DNA from: Alcaligenaceae bacterium
Lineage (GTDB): Bacteria; Pseudomonadota; Gammaproteobacteria; Burkholderiales; Burkholderiaceae_B
NCBI GenBank assembly: GCA_947380655.1
Contig: CANCRX010000081.1
Coordinates: forward strand, 1 to 13,611
Direction: 5' to 3'
DNA length: 13,611 nt
Both the position numbers and the translations under genes were made by a program. The notes beneath the pieces were generated by a model that did not search any database, was not told the origin of the DNA, and worked only from the letters and a program-made list of their open reading frames with translations. How positions within the stretch are numbered: position 1 is the first letter of the stretch; each line of letters opens with the position of its first letter. Positions 7,432-13,611 of the stretch are shown piece by piece.

Positions 7432-9030
7432 CTAAAGCACATCATCCCGTGAAATGCTGGGATCGATTTTTATTAATTCGGGATATGGGCCATCAACTAG
7501 TTGATGGGTCTGAAGTATCAGTTTACTGATCTGACGACGACTGATTTTCCCCTGAGGATTGCGTGGCAGGTTATCCACGGAAATATAGTGGCGTGGCTGT
7601 TTGTGACGCGACATGTTACTCAACAGGACGCCTGCGTGCTCAGACCAGCCTTCAGAGGCGTTTTCAGCGACAGCAATAATGATTTCCCCCCAGTAATCCG
7701 AGGCAATCGAGGTGATGCAAATTTGAGTCGCATAGGGGTTATGTGCGAGTACGGCTTCTATTTCGTCTGGGTTAACCCGGTAGCCCCCGGTCTTGATGAC
7801 GTCGGCGACCCGGCCGGTCAGGATGAGGCGCCCTTTTTGATCGAAGTGTCCAAGATCTCCAGTTTGATGCCATCCCTCTGGTTGATGTGGTCTGAAGCCA
7901 TTCTGATCAATCAGGCCACTTGACATGTGCGGGGAGCGCAGAAATATTTCTCCGTCTGTTTGTTCTGGATCTGTGGTGTGGTGTGTCGCTGGATTGGATG
8001 ACTCGTCTTGAGCAATTTTTATTTCCACTCCCGGAGCGGGCCAGCCTACGCAGGCTCCTGTGGGGATAGCTTGTTGTTCAAAATAATCTTTTGTTTCTTG
8101 GCGATCCAATACCGTAATCGGATTGACGCACTCAGATTTTCCGTAGGTAATACGTATATGTGGGCCGAATAGTTTGCTTGTTTTTTGATAGATCGCGGCA
8201 GTGAGCGGCTGCGTACCAGTAAATACACATTTAATGGAATGAAAGGTTTGACCTTCCAGTGCCGCAGTCATCTTTGCGAGTACCGTAGGCGGAGCAAAAA
8301 TTGCGCTAAGTTGATTTGTTTGTAAGAGGGGGGCGACGCGATCAATCTCTACACCGTCGTGGATGATGACTGTTCCGCCTTGATCGCACCAGGCATAGGT
8401 CAGCAGCGACGCACCATGTACAAAGGGTGTCATCACCAGAATTTTTTCACCTGGGCTGGGTGAGAAAGGAAGCGACGCCTTGAGTAATTGTTCACCCGAC
8501 CAGCGAGCGCCGTGCGTGTACGGTACACCCTTGGGTTTGCCTGTCGTACCTGAGGTAAACAGAATGCGACCTAAGACGTTTGCTTCAATGGGCGATAGTG
8601 GATTTTTTAATGAAAATTTTTGTTTGGTCGAGTCACCGCGATGAAGGATCTTATCAATATTGATCGTACGTAAACCTGCTGCCTGAAGTTCTTGTTCGCG
8701 TTGCGCTGTGGTCAGGACATATTCAAACTTAGCGAGTTGCGCACACCACAAAATTTCCTCTAGGGTATACCCCCAGCTGAGGGGGGTTTCAGCTGCACCG
8801 CTTAGTCGAATACCGTAAGATGTCCATACTGCTTCAATAGAATTGGGTAAGAGCGATGCGACGGCCTGGCCTGGTGAAATGCCAAGCGAGAGCAGATGCA
8901 TGCCGACAGCATGCGCGGCTGCGTTGAGTTGACTGAAACTTAGCGTCTGACCAAGACTATCGATGACCGCAGGTCGATCGCTAAAGCGCTCGGCGAGCAC
9001 GCACAAAGAATAAGACCAGGAGATATACAT
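7432..9030 (-). CDS. AMP-forming acyl-CoA synthetase / acid-CoA ligase (ANL superfamily)
   Basis: Activates a carboxylic acid with ATP to an acyl-adenylate and then a CoA thioester. In the 532-residue product from ATG 9030, the ANL core motifs appear in order: the phosphate loop TSGTTGKPKG (159-168), TYGKSE (295-300), GWHQTGDLG (386-394), LTGRVADVIKTGGYRVNPDE (404-423) and the C-terminal catalytic lysine in NPQGKISRR (Lys495). The cytoplasmic enzyme shows no signal peptide. A GTG at 9069 would add 13 residues, but it lies inside the divergent Bug gene and the added residues match nothing in the family, so ATG 9030 is preferred. The downstream MFS gene follows after 5 bp. The acid substrate (fatty, aromatic or other) is not deducible; no dehydrogenase, hydratase or thiolase gene is near. 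Confidence 0.92.
   Translation of the reverse strand: MYISWSYSLCVLAERFSDRPAVIDSLGQTLSFSQLNAAAHAVGMHLLSLGISPGQAVASLLPNSIEAVWTSYGIRLSGAAETPLSWGYTLEEILWCAQLAKFEYVLTTAQREQELQAAGLRTINIDKILHRGDSTKQKFSLKNPLSPIEANVLGRILFTSGTTGKPKGVPYTHGARWSGEQLLKASLPFSPSPGEKILVMTPFVHGASLLTYAWCDQGGTVIIHDGVEIDRVAPLLQTNQLSAIFAPPTVLAKMTAALEGQTFHSIKCVFTGTQPLTAAIYQKTSKLFGPHIRITYGKSECVNPITVLDRQETKDYFEQQAIPTGACVGWPAPGVEIKIAQDESSNPATHHTTDPEQTDGEIFLRSPHMSSGLIDQNGFRPHQPEGWHQTGDLGHFDQKGRLILTGRVADVIKTGGYRVNPDEIEAVLAHNPYATQICITSIASDYWGEIIIAVAENASEGWSEHAGVLLSNMSRHKQPRHYISVDNLPRNPQGKISRRQISKLILQTHQLVDGPYPELIKIDPSISRDDVL
9018..9022 (+). promoter_or_regulatory. Ribosome binding site of Bug copy 3, inside the divergent gene
   Basis: A perfect AGGAG lies six bases before ATG 9029. 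It supports that start although the site itself falls within the first codons of the minus-strand acyl-CoA synthetase gene. Confidence 0.7.
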
Positions 9031-10075
9031 GAAAAAAAATCCACGATTACAAGTTACGCAATTATCCACGCTGAATCACAATCCGTCGCGCAGAAAAATT
9101 TTGAGTGCTGGATCAGCACTTGCTTTGACTTCAGGTCTTGGTTTATCTGGTGCTGTGAGGGCGCAAGGTGCCTATCCTAATAAAAATTTGAAGATGATTG
9201 TCCCTTGGCCACCGGGGCAGGCGACTGATCTGGGTGGGCGTGCTGTCGCTATGGGTTTGTCACGTGTACTTGGCCAGTCAGTCGTCGTTGAAAATAAAGC
9301 GGGCGCAGGTGGCATGATTGGCACCGATATGGCTGCCAAGGCCGCAGGCGACGGATATACGATTCTTGCTGGCTCAAGCGGACCTGTTACCGTCCTGCCC
9401 TTGTTTCAGACGCCACCTTATGATGTAGAGCGAGATCTGATGCCCGTGGCGATGATGGGATTGTCGCCCTACGTGCTGGTCACTGCACCGGATTTTCCCG
9501 CGAAAGACGCGGCCGCGCTGGTTAAATTAATTAAAGATAATCCAGGTAAGTACACGTTTGCTTCGTCCGGTACCGGTGCGACGGCGCATCTGATCGCAGA
9601 ATCTTTTAACGCTGCACTGGGATTAAAGGCTGTGCATGTGCCCTACAAAGGCTCTGCCCCGGCACTCACCGACGTCATAACAGGTCGTGTCACCTATTGC
9701 ATAGAAACTGCTGCGGCGACCATGCCGTTTGTGCGTGATGGTCGCGCCAAGGCTTATGGTGTGTCTTTGCTAAAAGGCAGTGTGGTCACGCCCGGTATTC
9801 CACCATTGGCGACTGCTGCAGGTATCCCAGGTTTTGATCTGGGAGCCTGGATGGGCATTATGGTTCCTAAAGGTACGCCTAAAGAAATTGTGGCGCAACT
9901 GAGCGCTGCGGTGCAGCAGGTCATGAAGTCGCCCGATGTTGCAGAAATCTTTATGCGTATCGCCGTTGAAAACGATTACCGTCCAACCGAAGAGTTTAAG
10001 ACTTATCTGCAAGCGACAACCAAGATGTTTAGTGATGTGATCAAAACCAATCACATCAAACTCGAATCGAACTAA
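9029..10075 (+). CDS. Bug/TctC-family periplasmic solute-binding protein (copy 3), Tat-like signal
   Basis: A 348-residue Bug protein with a long N-region. SRRKILSAG (20-28) resembles a Tat motif, followed by a hydrophobic stretch and a probable cut after VRA at residue 45. Family marks are KMIVPWPPGQATDLGG, VENKAGAGGMIGTD, ASSGTGATAHLIAESF, HVPYKGSAPALTD, a GAWMGIMVPKGTPKEI segment, and a C-terminal MFSDVIKTNHIKLE. The start codon shares two bases with the divergent acyl-CoA synthetase start, so its promoter must lie within that gene's coding sequence. This head-to-head pairing suggests that uptake and CoA activation are linked, which is an inference. A strong hairpin follows the stop by 5 bp. 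Confidence 0.92.
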   Translation: MKKNPRLQVTQLSTLNHNPSRRKILSAGSALALTSGLGLSGAVRAQGAYPNKNLKMIVPWPPGQATDLGGRAVAMGLSRVLGQSVVVENKAGAGGMIGTDMAAKAAGDGYTILAGSSGPVTVLPLFQTPPYDVERDLMPVAMMGLSPYVLVTAPDFPAKDAAALVKLIKDNPGKYTFASSGTGATAHLIAESFNAALGLKAVHVPYKGSAPALTDVITGRVTYCIETAAATMPFVRDGRAKAYGVSLLKGSVVTPGIPPLATAAGIPGFDLGAWMGIMVPKGTPKEIVAQLSAAVQQVMKSPDVAEIFMRIAVENDYRPTEEFKTYLQATTKMFSDVIKTNHIKLESN

Positions 10076-10080
10076 AACGC

Positions 10081-10121
10081 CCAAGGGCTGGTTTCTGTTG
10101 CATACAGAAATCAGCCCTTGG
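10081..10121. terminator. Long hairpin between convergent genes, probable bidirectional terminator
   Basis: A 17-base arm at 10081-10097 pairs with 10105-10121 around a 7-base loop, with only one G-T mismatch. It starts 5 bp after the stop of Bug copy 3 and 53 bp beyond the stop of the opposing deacylase gene. On the minus strand a short TTTT follows; on the plus strand there is no T-run, so termination in that direction may be less efficient or need another factor. Confidence 0.75.
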
Positions 10122-10146
10122 AGATCTTGCAGCTAAGCTGATCATT

Positions 10147-10165
10147 ACTAAACAGCTGGTTTAGT
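10147..10165. repeat. Small inverted repeat downstream of the deacylase gene
   Basis: ACTAAAC and GTTTAGT form a perfect 7-bp stem around AGCTG, 9 bases beyond the minus-strand stop. It may act with the larger hairpin in 3'-end formation. It is short and AT-rich, so it may be chance. Confidence 0.3.
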
Positions 10166-10174
10166 TCCGAAATG

Positions 10175-11887
10175 TTAACTAGGCATTTGAGGACCACGCA
10201 ATACCTGACCGGGTAAGGCGTCTGTTTCAATGCCATGCTCCAGAATCGCCTGGCCACTGACGATCGTTGCAATGTAGCCGTCAGCACGTTGCACCAGACG
10301 TCTGCCTCCAGCAGGTAGATCATGCACGAACTCTGGGCGGTGCAGCGCTAAAGCCTGTGGGTCGATGATATTGATATCTGCCTTGAGTCCGGGCGCCAAC
10401 AGGCCGCGGTCTTTGAGCCCGTATATATGTGCCGTATCCTGCGTTTGTCTGCGCACAATATGCTCCAGAGGCAGTCTTTCGCCACGTGTGCGGCCGTTTA
10501 CCCAGTGCGTAAGCATAAAGGTTGGCAGACTGACGTCGCAAATATAGTTGCAGTGCGCACCCCCATCCGACAGGCTGTTAACCGTTTGTGGATGTTGCAT
10601 CAGCGCATGAATATGATCCAGATTTTCATACGAATAGTTAAAGCTCGGGTAATAAATGATGGCGCGCCCATCATTCTCAAGCATCATGTCATAGACCATC
10701 TCGAGTGGTGCGATACCGCTGCGGGCCGCCATCGCTGCAACGCTTTGATCTGGTGCGGGCTCATAATCTGGCCGTTCGGCCATACGATACATTTTGTGAA
10801 AACTACCGAACAAAGTTTCTGCGCGACGATCAACCAGATCGCGTTGTTCGGTCAGGATTTTTTGACGGATGGCAGGATCCCTTAGTTTTTGGACGCGTTG
10901 TTCAAAAGGTAAATCCGCAAACGACTGATAGGTCGGGTGTGCGATAAAGGGATGCAATGAACTCTGGAAAGAGAACAGTATCCCGACCGGACGTCCACAT
11001 ATGCCGGCATAAAGGGGCGCATTTTCTGCGTGTGCCGCATCCAGAGTTTTTAAAATGTCTTTCCACAGATCGGGTGCCGGATCGGTTTGCTGCAAGTTGA
11101 ACATGACCGGTAATTTGTTGTGACGGGCGAGTTGCAAGAGCCATGGAATTTCACCTGCCATCGCGGCATGGTTAGTGGTCATTTGAAATACGCCGTGTCC
11201 GACTTCACCCAGCACGCTGCCCAGACTTGTAATCTCGTCCGCCGTTGCAAAAGTCCCTGGTGGGTATTTACGTTCATCATATTTATGAATGAAGGTGCGA
11301 CTGGTTGAAAAGCCCATGGCTCCTGCCTGCATACCTTCGCGCACGATCTCTCGCATGGCGACGATATCTTTAGGATTGGCCTCGTCATGATGAATGCCCC
11401 GATCGCCCATGACGTAGGCGCGGACCGCCGAATGAGGAATCTGGGCGCCCACATCCAGGGCGAAGCGGCGGCGCTCCAGTGCGTCGAGATATTCTGGAAA
11501 CGTTTCCCAATCCCACTGCAGGCCTTCGTGCAGTACGCTGCCAGGTATGTCTTCTACGCCCTCCATGACTTTGATCAGCCAGTCTCGGCGCTCGGTTTGC
11601 ACGGGAGCAAAACCCATCCCGCAATTGCCCATAATCGCTGTGGTGACGCCATGCCAGGTTGAGGGGCTGAGATACGGATCCCATGTGGCTTGCCCATCGT
11701 AGTGCGTGTGGACATCAATCCAGCCTGGCGTGACGATACAACCGTCTGCCTGGATTTCTCTGGTTCCAGCGCCGGCTTTGCCACCTGCCTGCATGATGCG
11801 TCCATCTTTGACTGCGATATCTCCAGTTTGAGATGCCTGGCCACTGCCATCAACAATGGTGGCGCCGCGAATGACGAGATCGTGCAT
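10175..11887 (-). CDS. D-aminoacylase / N-acyl-D-amino-acid deacylase-family amidohydrolase
   Basis: A 570-residue metal-dependent hydrolase of the amidohydrolase superfamily. It has an N-terminal beta segment (MHDLVIRGATIVDGSG), the metal motif HTHYDGQ (60-66), MGNCGMGFAP with Cys89 (86-95), VEDIP (111-115), SDGGAH (440-445) and a C-terminal KADINIIDP segment. In characterised D-aminoacylases the equivalent His-x-His, Cys and Asp bind zinc. The usual second-half histidines, as in ISHHK, are not evident: the place reads VMFNLQQTDP (261-270). The exact substrate is therefore open; N-acyl-D-amino acids or another cyclic or acyl amide are candidates. No signal peptide is seen, so it is cytoplasmic. 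AAGGA lies 8 bases before the start. It follows a Bug gene by 27 bp on the same strand, suggesting the Bug protein brings in its substrate. Confidence 0.87.
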   Translation of the reverse strand: MHDLVIRGATIVDGSGQASQTGDIAVKDGRIMQAGGKAGAGTREIQADGCIVTPGWIDVHTHYDGQATWDPYLSPSTWHGVTTAIMGNCGMGFAPVQTERRDWLIKVMEGVEDIPGSVLHEGLQWDWETFPEYLDALERRRFALDVGAQIPHSAVRAYVMGDRGIHHDEANPKDIVAMREIVREGMQAGAMGFSTSRTFIHKYDERKYPPGTFATADEITSLGSVLGEVGHGVFQMTTNHAAMAGEIPWLLQLARHNKLPVMFNLQQTDPAPDLWKDILKTLDAAHAENAPLYAGICGRPVGILFSFQSSLHPFIAHPTYQSFADLPFEQRVQKLRDPAIRQKILTEQRDLVDRRAETLFGSFHKMYRMAERPDYEPAPDQSVAAMAARSGIAPLEMVYDMMLENDGRAIIYYPSFNYSYENLDHIHALMQHPQTVNSLSDGGAHCNYICDVSLPTFMLTHWVNGRTRGERLPLEHIVRRQTQDTAHIYGLKDRGLLAPGLKADINIIDPQALALHRPEFVHDLPAGGRRLVQRADGYIATIVSGQAILEHGIETDALPGQVLRGPQMPS

Positions 11888-11914
11888 GTTTATTTTCCTT
11901 TTTTATAGTATGCG

Positions 11915-12934
11915 TTAGTCCAGCGACAGACCTATATGTTTGATGACTTCGCCCCAGCGCTGGTAGTCATTTTTAACAATCTCAGCGTACTCCTTTGGTC
12001 CCGCACCACTAATGTCATTGCCTTGCGTGGCAACAGTCTGTTTGATTTCTGGCGACATCAGTGCGTGACGAAATACTGCTGATACGCGATCTGCCAGAAC
12101 GGGATCCATATTCCCGGGAGCAAACAAGCCTTGCCATCCGACAATGTTCAAACCCTTGATTCCTTGTTCATCGAGGGTTGGTACATCGGGTAACACGCTT
12201 AGCCTGCGATCTGTTGCGGGACCTAGCACCTTGACTTGACCATTGCGGCCGCTTTCGACGGCGGTGGCAGTGCCGTCAAAGTAGAGTTGAACATCGCCCG
12301 CCAATAACGCGCGCGATGCTTCCGAGGTGCCTTTGTAAGGGACGTGTGTGATATCGATATTGGCCTGCATTTTCAAAATTTCGCCATTCAGATGCGAGGT
12401 CGATCCCGGACTGTAGGAGGCAAAATTGAGTTTGCCTGGATTCGCACGCGCGTAGGAGATCAACTCAGCTGTAGTGTTGAAAGGCGCATTTTTATTGGCG
12501 ATCAATACGGTGGCAGAGCGAACCAGCTGCAGGATTGGGGTGAAATCCTTGAACGGATCGTAGGGAAGTTTTTTATACAAATGTGGATTTTGTGTATGCG
12601 TCACGACAATCGTGTAGAGCAGGGTGTAGCCATCTGCTTCGGCACGTGATACGGCTTGCGCACCGATCATCGTTCCTGCGCCGGGTTTATTCTCGATGAT
12701 GACTGGCGCGCCAGTTTGTTCCGTCACTTTTTGACCTAACATTCTGGCCAGCATGTCGCTGCCAGAACCTGCTGGAAAGGGCACGATTACGCGAATGGAT
12801 TTACCAGGAGCTGGCCAGTTTGCCTGTGAGGTTTGCGCCAATGCGGGATTGATTAAACTAAACAAGCCACAGACGAAAAACGTTGCACAGACGAACCTGA
12901 TGTGCTGCTTGATTGCAGTGTGTAGAGCCCACAT
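11915..12934 (-). CDS. Bug/TctC-family periplasmic solute-binding protein (copy 4)
   Basis: From ATG 12934 the product has 339 residues and begins with a Sec-type signal peptide: MWALHTAIKQHIRF, a hydrophobic core, and a cut after ALA near residue 33. GAGGAAG at 12940-12946 is well placed for this ATG. The upstream in-frame ATG at 12973 would add 13 acidic residues before the signal peptide and is unlikely. Family marks are IRVIVPFPAGSGSDMLA, IENKPGAGTMIGA, ASYSPGSTSHLNGE, HVPYKGTSEASRAL, LPDVPTLDEQGI and GWQGLFAPGNMDP. It lies 27 bp upstream of the deacylase-type gene and probably forms a transcript with it, and perhaps with copy 5, 86 bp before. The ligand is unknown; an N-acyl amino acid or related carboxylate would fit the neighbour. 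Confidence 0.91.
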   Translation of the reverse strand: MWALHTAIKQHIRFVCATFFVCGLFSLINPALAQTSQANWPAPGKSIRVIVPFPAGSGSDMLARMLGQKVTEQTGAPVIIENKPGAGTMIGAQAVSRAEADGYTLLYTIVVTHTQNPHLYKKLPYDPFKDFTPILQLVRSATVLIANKNAPFNTTAELISYARANPGKLNFASYSPGSTSHLNGEILKMQANIDITHVPYKGTSEASRALLAGDVQLYFDGTATAVESGRNGQVKVLGPATDRRLSVLPDVPTLDEQGIKGLNIVGWQGLFAPGNMDPVLADRVSAVFRHALMSPEIKQTVATQGNDISGAGPKEYAEIVKNDYQRWGEVIKHIGLSLD

Positions 12935-12939
12935 TTTGT

Positions 12940-12946
12940 CTTCCTC
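12940..12946 (-). promoter_or_regulatory. Ribosome binding site deciding the start of Bug copy 4
   Basis: GAGGAAG lies 5 bases before ATG 12934 on the minus strand. It supports the shorter product that begins directly with the signal peptide. Confidence 0.65.
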
Positions 12947-13020
12947 AATTTCAATGATCATGTCTTGTCGCATGACTTTTGTATGAACGACTCACAGGCG
13001 AGCCAAATAATAGCTTCCTG

Positions 13021-13611
13021 CTAATTTACCTTGATCCCTGCTTGTTGAATCACTTTGCCGTACAGCGTAAAGTCTTTTTGGATTTCCTGACCAAACTGTT
13101 GTGCAGTGCCCTGGGCTGCGATGATGCCGGAAACAAGCAGACGCTCTTTGACTGCTGGATCTGCCAGGACCGCGTTGATTTCGCGGTTAAGTTTTTCAAT
13201 AATTGACAGTGGTGTGCCAGTTGGGGCGAGAATGCCGACCCAGGAATTGAGTTCGACACCTGTCACACCAGACTCTGCAAAGGTAGGGATCTCGGGAAAG
13301 GCAATGGATCGTGTCGCACTTGGAACACCGAGCGCGACAAGCTTGCCAGATTGTATGTATTGGCTAACCGAAGAGGCGGAACTAAAGGCCAGGGGGGTAT
13401 GTCCTGCCGTGACATCGGCTGCGGCGGGACCACCGCCTTTGTAGGCGATATGGACTAGATTAGCCCCAGATTTTTCTTTCAATAACTCGCCAGCCACATG
13501 CGTAATGCTGCCATTGCCAGACGTGCCGAATGAGAGGCCTTGAGGCGTGGCTTTGGAAACGGTCACCATCTCTTTCAGTGTTTTGAAGGGCTGACCTGGA
13601 TTGGCAACCAG
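13021..13611 (-). CDS. Bug/TctC-family periplasmic solute-binding protein (copy 5), N-terminus outside window
   Basis: The frame runs to the window edge, giving 196 C-terminal residues, a little over half of a normal Bug protein. The first visible residues, LVANPGQPFKTLKEM, are in-frame family sequence, so the ATG at 13569 is internal and not the start. Marks seen are SFGTSGNGSITHVAGELL, HIAYKGGGPAAAD, FPEIPTFAESGV, NSWVGILAPTGTPLSII and the end YGKVIQQAGIKVN. It is oriented like copy 4, whose start lies 86 bp downstream, so the two may be cotranscribed; they belong to the same family but differ clearly in sequence. Confidence 0.9.
   Translation of the reverse strand: MVANPGQPFKTLKEMVTVSKATPQGLSFGTSGNGSITHVAGELLKEKSGANLVHIAYKGGGPAAADVTAGHTPLAFSSASSVSQYIQSGKLVALGVPSATRSIAFPEIPTFAESGVTGVELNSWVGILAPTGTPLSIIEKLNREINAVLADPAVKERLLVSGIIAAQGTAQQFGQEIQKDFTLYGKVIQQAGIKVN

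Noticed and set aside
7571..7578. TTATCCAC, resembling a DnaA box (also at 9062-9069)
   Set aside because: There are only two scattered copies, both inside coding sequence, with no AT-rich region or dnaA/dnaN neighbours, so there is no case for an origin.
7501..7923. 140-codon plus-strand open frame opposite the acyl-CoA synthetase
   Set aside because: The minus-strand gene has complete ANL motifs through this stretch; the plus-strand translation shows no domain-like sequence or good ribosome site.
10427..10885. 152-codon plus-strand open frame opposite the deacylase-type gene
   Set aside because: It is a shadow of the well-supported amidohydrolase and its translation has no recognisable features.
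13021..13569. Treating ATG 13569 as the start of Bug copy 5
   Set aside because: In-frame Bug-like sequence continues to the window edge, and a product without the N-terminal lobe and signal peptide would not be a normal Bug protein.
1..13611. Search for tRNA/rRNA genes, CRISPR arrays, insertion sequences and prophage genes
   Set aside because: Reading both strands by eye showed no repeat-spacer pattern, transposase or integrase motifs, or RNA gene; almost all of the DNA is explained by the listed genes.

Overview
The window looks like a chromosomal piece of a betaproteobacterium, most likely Burkholderiales (Alcaligenaceae/Comamonadaceae-like). The main clue is five Bug/TctC-type periplasmic solute-binding proteins in 13.6 kb, an expansion typical of that group. 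The EgtD and SenB variants also fit. Base composition looks close to even, rather low for the order, so genus is not assigned. No RNA genes, insertion sequences, CRISPR arrays or phage genes were seen.

Region 1 (1-4046) is a selenoneine biosynthesis locus. On the plus strand are the end of an EgtB/SenA-type iron oxygenase gene, a SelD-type selenophosphate synthetase (the SenC role) and, overlapping it by 4 bp, an EgtD histidine methyltransferase. A SenB-type selenosugar synthase converges on them from the minus strand. Together they would make hercynine from histidine (EgtD), selenophosphate from selenide (SelD/SenC) and a selenosugar from selenophosphate plus a UDP-sugar (SenB), then join selenium to hercynine (SenA). 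The function is inferred from family motifs plus co-location. The sen pathway is already described; the unusual points here are the split layout, the built-in egtD, and senB placed 6 bp behind a solute-binding-protein gene.

Region 2 (4053-10075) holds three Bug proteins, an AMP-forming acyl-CoA synthetase and an MFS transporter. The synthetase and MFS genes form a two-gene minus-strand unit. The synthetase and a Bug gene diverge from start codons that share bases of a single CATG. A carboxylate uptake and CoA-activation module is plausible, but the substrate is unknown.

Region 3 (10081-13611) begins with a strong hairpin separating convergent transcripts. Beyond it is a minus-strand run, in transcription order: a Bug protein cut by the window edge, a complete Bug protein, and a D-aminoacylase/N-acyl-D-amino-acid deacylase-type amidohydrolase. 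None of the Bug genes has TctA/TctB membrane partners in the window, and no transcription regulator is present. No stretch over 300 bases lacks a gene; the longest gaps are 5028-5180 and 10076-10174.
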